From NCBI GenBank assembly GCA_018396695.1, contig JAGTQU010000002.1, positions 41,007 to 105,006 on the forward strand: a stretch of 64,000 nt of DNA, written 5' to 3'. A model generated the notes under the pieces. That model saw nothing but the letters and a program-made list of their open reading frames with translations. It did not search any database and had not been told where the DNA came from. Below, in pieces: positions 35,440 through 44,082 of the stretch (its first letter is position 1; each line of letters starts with the position of its first letter). The position numbers were made by a program, and so were the translations under genes. The stretch comes from Candidatus Bathyarchaeota archaeon. Its GTDB lineage: Archaea; Thermoproteota; Bathyarchaeia; TCS64.

Positions 35440-36699
35440 ATGATGAATCGGAGTGTTGAAAGCTCTCAACGTGGAAACTATTACATTCTGATTCTTGCAA
35501 TGATCTCTATGCAGGTCACCGTTTCTACCATATACATGGTTCTCCCAATCTTTTTCAAGAATCACGGTATCTCTGTGTCGAGTAATGGAGTCCTAATCTC
35601 GGCTGGAACGTTTGCAGGGATTTTCAGCTCCATAATCGCTGGAAGACTCTCAGATACGAGGGGAAGGAAGCCGGTTCTACTCTTCGGGGTAACCGTCTAT
35701 GCTCTAGTTTTCTTCCTCTTCGCCTTCTTAAATAAAGACTTCAATACGTTTTTCATACTACGTTTTATCGAAGGTTTCTCTTTCTATATGATCCCTGTAG
35801 CGATAACAGCTATCGCGGCTGACATTTTTCCAGCTGAGGACCGGGGGAAAGCGATGGCTTTGTATAGCATGGCTGGGGGAGTAGGACAGTTTTTTGGACC
35901 AATCGTCGCAGGCATCTTCATAGATGTAGCTGATTTTACGAGTTATTTCATATTCTGTGGAGTCTTTGTAGCCATCAGCGCCGGCGTCATATTCCTATTC
36001 GTTAAGGAGACCCTTCCAGCTAAGCCTAGTGGTGTGAAAGAAGAGAAGAGAAACAGATTAGACCTTAAGAGATTCGTATCAATGTTAAAAGGATTAGGAG
36101 TCTTCGTCGGGATATTCTTGACATCAATACTCTTCCAACGTCTAGGCTACACAATGGTTAATCCATTCTTATCCCTTTACCTCGAAGAGGAGCTTGGCTT
36201 GAACATGACAAGCATGAGCTTCTTCTTCGCTGTCCGTGCCCTTTGCACACTCATATTCTCTCCTTTAGCGGGAATATTAGCGGATAAGTATGGTCGGAAA
36301 CCGGTTTTTCTACTAGGCTCATTTAGTCTCGCAGGGACAATGATAGGTTATTGGCAGGTGAACTCGTACGAACTCGTCCTAGCTACGAGGGTAATGGAGT
36401 CCACTTCAAACGCGATACTAATGCCGACTATGAGGGCTTACATCGCTGATCTTATTCGCCCTGAGGTCAGAGGCTTCGGAATGGGTTTATACACGACGAT
36501 TATTGAAGAGAGCTCAACTCTGGGAGCTTTATTCGGAGGTGTGATAGCGGAGTCTTACGGCTTTGGAGCTATTTTCTTATCTGCAGCCATAACTAGCGTC
36601 ATTTCAGCATTCATAGTCTTATTGAAAGTCCCTGAGCCGAAGAAACTCTTTGGTAAAGTCGATGAAGAGGCTAAATCGAGATCAAGCCGAACCTCATGA
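35440..36699 (+). CDS. Major facilitator superfamily transporter
   Basis: Membrane transporter of about 419 residues with 12 predicted helices. The MFS loop 2-3 signature is GRLSDTRGRKPVLLFG, and its counterpart in the second half is GILADKYGRKPVFLLG. The layout resembles drug or small-organic-anion efflux proteins. I chose ATG 35440, just after AGGAAG. The longer frame begins at TTG 35353, close to the SRP RNA promoter, and adds a hydrophilic leader. Its 3' end overlaps the convergent S2P gene by 29 nt. The substrate is unknown. Confidence 0.88.
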   Translation: MMNRSVESSQRGNYYILILAMISMQVTVSTIYMVLPIFFKNHGISVSSNGVLISAGTFAGIFSSIIAGRLSDTRGRKPVLLFGVTVYALVFFLFAFLNKDFNTFFILRFIEGFSFYMIPVAITAIAADIFPAEDRGKAMALYSMAGGVGQFFGPIVAGIFIDVADFTSYFIFCGVFVAISAGVIFLFVKETLPAKPSGVKEEKRNRLDLKRFVSMLKGLGVFVGIFLTSILFQRLGYTMVNPFLSLYLEEELGLNMTSMSFFFAVRALCTLIFSPLAGILADKYGRKPVFLLGSFSLAGTMIGYWQVNSYELVLATRVMESTSNAILMPTMRAYIADLIRPEVRGFGMGLYTTIIEESSTLGALFGGVIAESYGFGAIFLSAAITSVISAFIVLLKVPEPKKLFGKVDEEAKSRSSRTS

Positions 36700-37534
36700 G
36701 GCTTAGAGCGATATTCGAGAGCAGGAGGGCTAGAAACCCATACATTGCGATCTTCTGGATCCAAGAACCTACTTTTTGCATGGGGCGGAGAAAGGCATTC
36801 AGCATCTGCCCCCCGTCGAGAGGATATATAGGCAGCATATTTACAAGAGCTAAATTAATCGAAAGATTTGTGAAAGTGAATCTCATCGGATCAATGAAAG
36901 CATATAAGTAGTCAGGGAGCACCCCTCTTAAAGGAATGCTCAGTAGAAGAGCTATCAACCCTGTTAGAAGGTTGATGAAGGACCCCGAAGCGAATACACG
37001 TAACTTTGACATTCTATCAGCCTCCTCGATGGATTTTTCATCAGGCTCGACAGCGCCCCCAAATGTGACTACTGCCAAGAGGATTGCAGAGGATTTTATC
37101 GGGATTCCTTCGATCACACACTGGATTCCGTGAGAAATCTCATGGAGCAGGATCGCGAGCCCTGCGGAGAGGAGGAACCCTGGTAGGCTGAATAACTTGA
37201 TAGTCAAGCCAGGAATCAGGGGGGTGACGGACAGAGCCTCCGTGGGGGAGAAAAAGAGGTTGTAAAGATTCTTTGCTAAGAGTAATGTAACTAACGCAGC
37301 TTCTCCGACAGCCATAGTTACGCTTATGTTGCCTATTATCCTCCAGAATTTTGGATTCAGGCGCCCGAGTTTCTCTAGAAAACTATTCAACCTAGTCGAT
37401 TTATATAACGCGTATAGTGGGTGGACTTCTAGCCCGAACCTCTGCAGCTTAAGCATATAAGAGGCTAAGACGAAGACCCCCCAGAGAACCAATAATGAAG
37501 CTAACGTTAAAAGGACATTACTCTCATTATTCAT
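36671..37534 (-). CDS. Site-2 protease-like M50 membrane metallopeptidase
   Basis: Intramembrane zinc protease of 287 residues with six or so membrane helices. The zinc motif HEISHG lies in a helix (about residue 138) and the third ligand Asp sits in NMLPIYPLDGGQML. No PDZ domain is visible, so it is the short archaeal type. It may cleave membrane-anchored regulators or remnants of signal peptides. It overlaps the convergent MFS gene by 29 nt. The neighbourhood does not show a partner anti-sigma-like protein. Confidence 0.88.
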   Translation of the reverse strand: MNNESNVLLTLASLLVLWGVFVLASYMLKLQRFGLEVHPLYALYKSTRLNSFLEKLGRLNPKFWRIIGNISVTMAVGEAALVTLLLAKNLYNLFFSPTEALSVTPLIPGLTIKLFSLPGFLLSAGLAILLHEISHGIQCVIEGIPIKSSAILLAVVTFGGAVEPDEKSIEEADRMSKLRVFASGSFINLLTGLIALLLSIPLRGVLPDYLYAFIDPMRFTFTNLSINLALVNMLPIYPLDGGQMLNAFLRPMQKVGSWIQKIAMYGFLALLLSNIALSLMRFGLISI

Positions 37535-37698
37535 GCCTACCAGTTTGCATTACACTCCAAATATTTAAGCCCCCCTTTATTAACGTCAGCAGCCAGTTTA
37601 AAAAACCGAGATTTGATGTATCGGGTATTAACTTCAATCCTTCTTGATTTGAACGAAAATAATTTCAGTATAGCAATTGATAAGGATGGTGGAAAAAA

Positions 37699-38817
37699 CT
37701 ATGAAATCTCGCTGAATAATTTGATATTGATGTCTTGAGGCGCTTTAACGCCTTCAGCTATCCTGTCCCCGATTAGGAGCTTGACATTCTTCTCTCTAGC
37801 GGTTTCTAATAGCCGCCCAGTGATTATTCCATCGAATACTATAGCGTCAACACCTTCGCTCTCCCTCAGCCGGTCTACTAGTTCGCTCACCGGAACCCTA
37901 CCTACCTCGGCTCCATCCGGATTCAGCATCACAGCCTCTAGCGTACCCTTCAAGTTTGAAACGAGCTCACCGTACTTCTCAAAGTTGACGACCTCCGTAA
38001 CAGGCACTTTATGTGAGAGGGCTTCAGCAATCTCTTCTGCGTCCAACTCTTCAACTTCTTTACCTTTAGGAGCCCGAGCCACGTATGTTGGTTTAGCCAC
38101 TTGCAGCAGCTCCTTTAGGATGAGGTCTCCTCCCCTATCTCCATCGAGAAAAGCCGTCGTTGTCTTCTTTTTTGTAAACTCTATCACTGTTTTCGGTACT
38201 TTCACACCTTCTAAAGCGAGGATCCCAGTATACCCGTTCTTTAGTAGGTTTATCACATCAGCTCTCCCCTCAACCAGGATTACTTCATTAACCTTCGAAA
38301 TGTCAGGGGTTGCCGTGAGCCTTTCCTTCCCGTACTGGATCGGCTGAACCTTTTGATCCTCTAATGAGACTTCTTGGAGAACCTTCTCTATATCCTGCGT
38401 CTCTTTGACGACCCAAGATCGCATAAGCTCCTTAGCTCTTTGAACGATCTTTTCTCGTTTATCAATCCTTATATCTAGTATACGGTTAATCGTCACCTTG
38501 GCTTCGCATGGTCCTACTCGGTCAACCGTCTCCATCGCGGCTGCTATGATCGCGGTCTCAGCCCTGTCTAGGCTCGAAGGCACAGTTATCGTTCCGTAGG
38601 TTTTATCGGATTCGGATTTGAGTTCGATATCTATCCGACCAATCTTCCCCGACTTCTGCAGCTCCCTTAATTCGAAGTCTTTGGGGAAGAGTCCTTCGGT
38701 CTGGCCGAAGATCGCTCCTATGACATCGTGTTTCTCGACTACTCCTTCGATCTCGAAGCTTGCTTCAATAATGTATTTAGCTCCAAGCTGTTTTTCCTTC
38801 TGATTCACATCATTCAC
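37699..38817 (-). CDS. dnaG: Archaeal DnaG primase-like protein (exosome-associated)
   Basis: TOPRIM protein of 372 residues. The N-terminal domain includes GAIFGQTEGLFPKDFELREL, and the TOPRIM core has VILVEGRADVINLL (catalytic Glu) and TTAFLDGDRGGDLILKEL (DxD-like). Archaeal DnaG is found with the RNA exosome through Csl4 (also encoded here) and may have weak primase activity. The start is GTG 38817, by reading frame. A structured RNA lies 26 nt upstream on the same side. Confidence 0.92.
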   Translation of the reverse strand: MNDVNQKEKQLGAKYIIEASFEIEGVVEKHDVIGAIFGQTEGLFPKDFELRELQKSGKIGRIDIELKSESDKTYGTITVPSSLDRAETAIIAAAMETVDRVGPCEAKVTINRILDIRIDKREKIVQRAKELMRSWVVKETQDIEKVLQEVSLEDQKVQPIQYGKERLTATPDISKVNEVILVEGRADVINLLKNGYTGILALEGVKVPKTVIEFTKKKTTTAFLDGDRGGDLILKELLQVAKPTYVARAPKGKEVEELDAEEIAEALSHKVPVTEVVNFEKYGELVSNLKGTLEAVMLNPDGAEVGRVPVSELVDRLRESEGVDAIVFDGIITGRLLETAREKNVKLLIGDRIAEGVKAPQDINIKLFSEIS

Positions 38818-38843
38818 CTTCGTCTTTATTTGGTTTCACCCCT

Positions 38844-38958
38844 ACCGCAGGCGAGCCTCATGATCCTTCTGAGGCTTACCTGGGGTTAGAACCAGACCCT
38901 AACGTAATTGCTGGGGAATGGTTCTCCTCGAGATCGAGTTGAACATTCGCCCTGCGGT
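38844..38958 (-). ncRNA. Structured RNA of unknown class, or dnaG leader
   Basis: A 115-nt GC-rich element in an AT-rich gap. An 8-bp closing helix pairs ACCGCAGG (38844-38851) with CCUGCGGU (38951-38958). Inside lie a 7-bp hairpin (38854-38860 with 38870-38876), a 6-bp helix AGAACC/GGUUCU (38888-38893 with 38920-38925) and CUCG-AGAU-CGAG (38927-38938), a four-way junction like a large cloverleaf. Alternative GUUAG/CUAAC pairing (38885-38889 with 38899-38903) exists. It lacks tRNA and 5S signatures. The strand is uncertain; a TATA-like GATAAATC near 38995 favours minus, making it a dnaG leader. Confidence 0.5.
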
Positions 38959-39040
38959 GAGAGTGAAAGAGTGTTTCTTTCTAAACACCCATCTAAGATT
39001 TATCATGTCATAATAAAAACCTTCCTTAATGGCATAGGAT

Positions 39041-39052
39041 TTTTATTTAAAA
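39041..39052 (+). promoter_or_regulatory. TATA element of the gap gene
   Basis: TTTTATTTAAAA lies about 32-43 nt upstream of the gap ATG, at the usual distance for an archaeal promoter with a short leader. Confidence 0.55.
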
Positions 39053-39083
39053 TAAGTGAAAGGGTATTATGAGGCATCTCTGA

Positions 39084-40091
39084 ATGGTTAGGGTAGGGAT
39101 CAATGGTTTTGGACGGATCGGGCGCCTTCTCTATAGGGCGATCCTTGAGTCGGATTACGACGTAGATGTGATCGCAGTTAATGACGTTACAACAAGTAAA
39201 AACCTCGCTCACTTACTAAAATATGATAGTGTCCATGGAAAGTTACTGAACGATGTAATGAATAAAGAAGGTAGTATCATAGTTGATGGAAAAGAGATTA
39301 AGGTGCTCAACGAGCTTGAGCCTTCAAAGCTGCCATGGAGAGATTTAATGGTAGATATAGTAGTCGAGTCTACAGGTCGTTTCACAGAGAGATCCAAGGC
39401 AGCTAAACATGTAGAAGCCGGAGCGAAGAAAGTGCTTCTATCCGCAGCTGGAAAGGATGTCGACGTAACCATAGTCCCTGGAATAAACCATGACAAGTAC
39501 GATCCAAACAAACATGAAATAGTCTCCCTAGCCTCATGTACGACGAACTGCCTAGCACCGATCGCAAAGATTCTGAACGATGAATTTGAGATAGAGTCAG
39601 GGTTAATGACTACCATACATGCTTACACTAATGACCAAAGACTTTTAGATCTTCAGCACAGTGATTTAAGGAGGGCTAGGGCTGCAGCCACAAACCTGAT
39701 AATAACAACTACCGGGGCAGCTTCAGCAATAGGTCTAGTATTACCTGAACTCGCGGGGAAGCTCAACGGGATAGCTGTGAGAGCTCCAGTCTCCAATGTC
39801 TCATTAACGGATCTCATAGTGACTGTTAAAAAGGCTACTACAGTTGAGCAAGTGAACTCAGTCTTTAAGAAAGCGTCTGAGGGCAAGTTGAAGGAGATTC
39901 TAGCATATACAGAGGAGCCCCTCGTCTCGTCTGACTTTATTCATGATCCCCATTCAGCGATAGTTGACGGCCTCTCAACGATGGTGGAAGGCAACCTGGT
40001 TAAGGTCATGGCTTGGTATGATAATGAATGGGGCTATAGTAATCGATTAGCTTGGATGCTTGAAAGGATGGGAAAACTAGGAGGTTTCTGA
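39084..40091 (+). CDS. gap: Glyceraldehyde-3-phosphate dehydrogenase, bacterial/eukaryotic (class I) type
   Basis: Phosphorylating GAPDH of 335 residues. It has RVGINGFGRIGRLLYRA, the catalytic Cys in LASCTTNCLAP, HAYTNDQ, and WYDNEWGYSNRLA near the end. Archaeal class II GAPDH has the NGYGTIGKRV type N-terminus instead. The Asp in VIAVNDVT suggests NAD preference. So the gene is of the bacterial lineage and was probably acquired by transfer, unless the lineage ancestrally keeps it. It should serve glycolysis or gluconeogenesis with the GTP-PEPCK encoded here. It converges on tyrS. Confidence 0.94.
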   Translation: MVRVGINGFGRIGRLLYRAILESDYDVDVIAVNDVTTSKNLAHLLKYDSVHGKLLNDVMNKEGSIIVDGKEIKVLNELEPSKLPWRDLMVDIVVESTGRFTERSKAAKHVEAGAKKVLLSAAGKDVDVTIVPGINHDKYDPNKHEIVSLASCTTNCLAPIAKILNDEFEIESGLMTTIHAYTNDQRLLDLQHSDLRRARAAATNLIITTTGAASAIGLVLPELAGKLNGIAVRAPVSNVSLTDLIVTVKKATTVEQVNSVFKKASEGKLKEILAYTEEPLVSSDFIHDPHSAIVDGLSTMVEGNLVKVMAWYDNEWGYSNRLAWMLERMGKLGGF

Positions 40092-40101
40092 AATCCCCTT
40101 T

Positions 40102-41193
40102 TTATCTCGTTACTTGTAGTTGACGCATTTTTTCTAGGTTTTTATGATGATGCCGGAAATACTCTCTTACAGGCTCGAGTATCTTAATCATCGCCTCGGC
40201 TACAGCCATCTTGAAATCGAGGGGGTGCAACTCTTCAGACCTATATAGTTCTTCAAGCTCAGCAAAATCTTCGATGGTAATATCGCCTCCATACTTTGAG
40301 GATCTTTCAACTTCTAAAACACCGAGGTGGGGGAAGACAACCATCTTCGCATGGTCGATTACAGGGTTACCCTCTATAAGTTTGGGAGGGCAGAAGGCGA
40401 GGCGATACTTCTCCCTTATCGTATCTGGATCATCGTTAACGTATACAGCCCCCTTCTCAACGCTTTTAGACATTTTCTTCTTAATACTTTGATCTATCGA
40501 AGCCTCCTCATCGAACGCGCCTTCAACAGTCTCGCCTTGAAGACCTGGAAGCAGAGGCGAATGTAGGCAGACTGGGGTTTTGAAGCCAAGCTTTGGAGCG
40601 ATCTCTCGAGCAAGCATGTGGACCTTCCGCTGGTCTAACCCGGCTCCAGCTACGTCTAGGTCCATCTGGAAGATGTCGCTAGCCTGCATTGCAGGGTATA
40701 GCATCCATGCAGCTTCGATGTCTCCGGCTTCGAAACTTCTCCCCATGATAGGCAACGCCCGTTGAATTCTTTTAACCGTTGAACCTTTCATGATTCTTAT
40801 AACCTTCTCCCAGTAATCAGAGCTGTTAACGAGGTCTGAAGCCCAAATATAACGAACCTTCCCTTCGGGGAGTCCGAGGGCTGTGAAACATTCTTTGAAA
40901 TATTCTCCTCCGATCCTTATGTTCTCCATGATGCCGCCGAGCTTATTATTGATCCAGCTATGCCAGTCTGCAAGGAAGATGATGAAATCGAATCCCGCCT
41001 CAACCCAGTCGAGCATCTTTTTTCCAACTATCAATCCCGTACCAGCATGCATGAGTCCCGAGGTTTCGAAGCCGACGTAACCTTTAGGATGGTCGACGAC
41101 CTCGAGCATTTGACGGAGTTCATCCGGAGTAATTATCTCTTCGAGGTTCCGCACACAGAGTTCGTAACGTCTCTCCAGATCCATTGGATCCAC
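40102..41193 (-). CDS. tyrS: Tyrosyl-tRNA synthetase
   Basis: Class I synthetase of 363 residues of the archaeal/eukaryotic type. The ATP-binding HIGH-like motif is GLMHAGTGLIVG, the tyrosine pocket has YVGFETSG, and AGAGLDQRKVHMLARE corresponds to the specificity loop of the archaeal enzyme. The second motif is KKKMSKSVEKG. It has no bacterial-type S4 anticodon domain. A TATA-like element lies about 30 nt upstream. A large GC-rich RNA element (about 41249-41464) sits between it and the divergent aminotransferase gene. Confidence 0.95.
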   Translation of the reverse strand: MDPMDLERRYELCVRNLEEIITPDELRQMLEVVDHPKGYVGFETSGLMHAGTGLIVGKKMLDWVEAGFDFIIFLADWHSWINNKLGGIMENIRIGGEYFKECFTALGLPEGKVRYIWASDLVNSSDYWEKVIRIMKGSTVKRIQRALPIMGRSFEAGDIEAAWMLYPAMQASDIFQMDLDVAGAGLDQRKVHMLAREIAPKLGFKTPVCLHSPLLPGLQGETVEGAFDEEASIDQSIKKKMSKSVEKGAVYVNDDPDTIREKYRLAFCPPKLIEGNPVIDHAKMVVFPHLGVLEVERSSKYGGDITIEDFAELEELYRSEELHPLDFKMAVAEAMIKILEPVREYFRHHHKNLEKMRQLQVTR

Positions 41194-41248
41194 CTGAAAC
41201 CAGAATATTCAACACCCGCCAACTTTTTAAGGTTTAAGGACAGGAGGA

Positions 41249-41464
41249 CATGCACCTAAGGGGAAATATGAAGCAGGATGGATTCCTAAACTAAAGACGG
41301 GCGTCTCTGTCCCTCGCAACAAACCCTCAACTTCACAGACCGGGCTTCGCCCTCCTAAGTTGAGCTCTCTCAGGAGCGAGGATTCTGACGCCCGCCTACC
41401 CGCCTGTACCATGACTGGGTAACCCGCTCTTCACAGCTAAACCTCAGAGGAGTCCGTCTGCATG
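41249..41464. ncRNA. Highly structured GC-rich RNA candidate between tyrS and the aminotransferase
   Basis: One nested arm has 25 bp in four helices: GGGCGTC (41299-41305) with 41387-41393, CCTCGC (41312-41317) with 41376-41381, CTCAACTT (41326-41333) with 41357-41364, and GGGC-TTC-GCCC (41342-41352). Further pairs are TACCC (41397-41401) with GGGTA (41417-41421), AGAC (41295-41298) with GTCT (41456-41459), and CATGCA (41249-41254) with TGCATG (41459-41464). The strand is undecided. I could not find RNase P, tRNA or 5S hallmarks. It could be a free ncRNA or a tyrS leader. Confidence 0.55.
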
Positions 41465-41625
41465 GCGCGTCGTCTTCAGCGGGCGTATATGTCTTCGTAA
41501 TCTTAGGTTTTATTCCTTTCGAAACTTTCAAAGGATTCATAAACAGTAAAAACATTTAATTTTTTTCAGAAGAAACGAAGAGGTTTTATATTTAATCTGG
41601 AGTAGCTAAAGGGAAGCGTGGTAGC

Positions 41626-42792
41626 ATGTCTGTGGAAAGATTCGCGAGAAAAGAACTGCTCTCTCTAGGAGGTGGCTCAGCCACTAGAGTTATGATTGGG
41701 AAGATTCCAGGTTTAATCAATCTTGGCGCAGGGGACCCAGACTTCGACCAACCAAAGTTCATAGCGGACGCAGTCTATAAGGCGATGATGGAGGGTCACA
41801 CCCACTACGCGTTTGGGGGGGACCTCGAATTCAAGAAGGCTATCGCGGAATATTATGCAAAGTATGGTATAACAGTGGATCCAGAGACTCAGGTTACGAT
41901 CACCTCAGGTGGGTCGCAAGCCATATTCCAAGCCTTCGCCGCAGTCCTCAACCCAGGGGATGAGATAATTATTCTAGATCCTGCTTATCAGGGATACAAT
42001 CAGCCTGCAGCATACTTTGGAGCTAAGATAGTAAGGGCGAAAATGAAGAAGGATAAGTCAGGACTATTTAGACCAGAGATAAACAACATTAAGGCAGCTG
42101 TGACGAAGAATACTAAGGCTTTGATGATTTGCAACCCTGATAATCCGGCAGGCATCGTCTATACTAAAAAGGAGCTTGAAGAAATCTCCGCGTTAGCTGT
42201 TGAGAAAGACTTCGTCGTCTTCGACGACATGATATATACCGAGTTTATCTGGAGGGGAAGAAAATATGCGCCTATTTTCGATATGCCAGGAATGCAGGAG
42301 AGGACTATGGTTCTGTCAAGCTTCTCTAAGACCTTCGCTTGGACGGGGTGCAGAGCTGGATTCATAATCGCTGGACCCCAGCTTTCCGAATTGCTGAATC
42401 GGGTGCCTATAGGAATATGCTCTGTCCCAGTGGCTTTCCAGAAGGCTGGCATCGAGGCTCTGAAAAACGGATGGGGCTTTGTTGAAGAGATGAGGAAGGC
42501 GTACGAGGAGCGTATTGAATACTGTGTTAAACGTATGAATGAGATATCTGGAGTAAAGTGCCCGATGCCTGAAGGAGCCTTCTACCTGTTCCCCGATATC
42601 TCAGGGTTGGGGATACCTTCAGCAAAGTTCTGTGAGGGCATCTTCAAAGAGGAGAAGCTGAGAATAGTCCCAGGCACAAACTATGGTCCTAATGGGGAGG
42701 GGCATGTAAGACTAGCGCTGGTTGTCCCCCTAAAGACCTGTGAAGAAGTGATGGACAGATTCGAGAGATACGTGAAGAAACTTAAACCCTAA
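41626..42792 (+). CDS. PLP-dependent class I aminotransferase
   Basis: Aspartate-aminotransferase-fold enzyme of 388 residues. The substrate-binding pattern is NLGAGDPDFDQP, the cofactor-binding regions include TSGGSQAIFQAF, NPDNPAG and VVFDDMIYTEF, and the PLP lysine is in SSFSKTFAWTGCRAGF. The C-terminal Arg is in GHVRLAL. It probably transfers amino groups from aspartate, alanine or an aromatic amino acid to 2-oxoglutarate. It has its own promoter region and converges with the following gene at a palindromic terminator. Confidence 0.9.
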   Translation: MSVERFARKELLSLGGGSATRVMIGKIPGLINLGAGDPDFDQPKFIADAVYKAMMEGHTHYAFGGDLEFKKAIAEYYAKYGITVDPETQVTITSGGSQAIFQAFAAVLNPGDEIIILDPAYQGYNQPAAYFGAKIVRAKMKKDKSGLFRPEINNIKAAVTKNTKALMICNPDNPAGIVYTKKELEEISALAVEKDFVVFDDMIYTEFIWRGRKYAPIFDMPGMQERTMVLSSFSKTFAWTGCRAGFIIAGPQLSELLNRVPIGICSVPVAFQKAGIEALKNGWGFVEEMRKAYEERIEYCVKRMNEISGVKCPMPEGAFYLFPDISGLGIPSAKFCEGIFKEEKLRIVPGTNYGPNGEGHVRLALVVPLKTCEEVMDRFERYVKKLKP

Positions 42793-42805
42793 TTTTTTTA
42801 ATTAG
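42789..42805. terminator. Bidirectional AT-rich terminator
   Basis: CTAATT-TTTTT-AATTAG at 42789-42805 is a perfect inverted repeat with a T-rich centre. It begins at the aminotransferase stop and lies between two convergent genes. Confidence 0.5.
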
Positions 42806-42842
42806 TGCAACGCTCTGAACCCCGTGATTTAAAAGAGCGGAT

Positions 42843-44009
42843 TCAGTTAGAAAGCCTATATAGTTTCTTCGCATTTTCGAAGAGGATGTGTTGAGCTATC
42901 TTTTTGGCTTCCTCTTCATCCAGCTCCTCAGCTTCAATCAAGTAATCAAGGACCTTTGAAAGGGATTTCTTGACGCGTCTAGAGGCTAACCAGTGAAACT
43001 CAGGAATATTGAACCCGTCTGAACCGTAGACGATCTTGTTTGTTGGAGCCATCTCGAAAAGGTTTAGAAGCTTCTCGACAGCGCCTATAGTAGCAAAAGG
43101 TATCATCTCAGATAGATCTAAAAAGACGTTCGGGTACGAGCTGACCAGGAACCCTGACTCCTCCGTGAAGGGGTACCCTCCATGAACTAGAACTATTCTT
43201 ACGTTCTTAACCGAATGGTCGTTTATGAACTCGTGGAGTAGTAAAGGATTCGACAAACTCAGATCCATAGGAGCGTCTCCGAATCCCGTATGGATTTGAA
43301 AAGGGATCCCGTAACTCCTACTCGCCTCTATACCTAAGTAGGCGAAGTAGTCGAAGACGGTTTTAACCAAGTCAGTCTTAGCTGATAAAACTTCTCTGAC
43401 GCTTCTCTTCTCGGATACGGCTAAGGCTAGCTTTGCGTAAGCCATCTCAGCTTCATTCTCGCTTCTCCGCTTAATGTTTAAGCCCGTGCGATACGCAATG
43501 ATCGTCTTCAAACTCGCAGCTCCATTCGATACCGCTTCATCTATTTGTTTATGGAAACCATCTACAGCCGAGTTGAATGAAAGCCGCGCCCTCATAAGGC
43601 TGTAAAGAACTCTTTCAATCCTAATGATCTCCCTCACCTTACATGGGACAATTTTCCTGAACTCTTCAATGCTTATCGAATATCCCGTACTCTCAATCGA
43701 AGGATAGCCCGTATCAACGAGCATCATATCGATCCTTGCGTCACTAAAAAGGAGCCTTATATACTCTATAGGATCTTGCTTATACTGTTTCTCCCTTTCT
43801 TTGATAATTTCTTCATCACATCCTTGAACTCCTAGAAGACGAGATAACTCCTTCATCATCTGTCGGTATAAGAAAGTGTTAACAACGTCTTGTTGCGGGA
43901 TCTCTACATCAGAGAGTTTAAGATAAGATGGAAAAGGCTTCGACTCCTTCGTGGGGAGGAAAGGATGACAGTGGTCATCGACGACTTTATAGTTAGATAA
44001 ATCGAGCAT
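42843..44009 (-). CDS. Amidohydrolase-superfamily protein (amidohydrolase 2 type)
   Basis: TIM-barrel metal-dependent hydrolase of about 388 residues when begun at ATG 44009. Longer forms add a poorly conserved leader. Ligand motifs appear in order: VVDDHCHP, IHTGFGD, LVHGGYP and YGSDGFNIPEF, the pattern of decarboxylase/lactonase-like members such as ACMS decarboxylase or LigW relatives. It lies 74 nt after the M20 gene on the same strand and may share a catabolic operon with it. The substrate is unknown. Confidence 0.82.
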   Translation of the reverse strand: MLDLSNYKVVDDHCHPFLPTKESKPFPSYLKLSDVEIPQQDVVNTFLYRQMMKELSRLLGVQGCDEEIIKEREKQYKQDPIEYIRLLFSDARIDMMLVDTGYPSIESTGYSISIEEFRKIVPCKVREIIRIERVLYSLMRARLSFNSAVDGFHKQIDEAVSNGAASLKTIIAYRTGLNIKRRSENEAEMAYAKLALAVSEKRSVREVLSAKTDLVKTVFDYFAYLGIEASRSYGIPFQIHTGFGDAPMDLSLSNPLLLHEFINDHSVKNVRIVLVHGGYPFTEESGFLVSSYPNVFLDLSEMIPFATIGAVEKLLNLFEMAPTNKIVYGSDGFNIPEFHWLASRRVKKSLSKVLDYLIEAEELDEEEAKKIAQHILFENAKKLYRLSN

Positions 44010-44082
44010 GAAACTATCCCTGAAACATAATAAACCATACGCCAAATAAAAAAGGGAAGTATGAAGCTTCAAAGATTTGGGG

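Noticed and set aside
38844-38958. 5S rRNA or tRNA as identity of the four-way junction RNA
   Set aside because: The length fits 5S, but the loop sequences (GAACCCGGAAGUUAAG-like) are missing; no tRNA D or T loop is present.
41249-41464. RNase P RNA as identity of the structured element
   Set aside because: Partial resemblances exist (for example ACAGAGACG and GAAGAC/GUCUU), but the conserved CR-I and CR-V blocks were not found, so I did not assign it.
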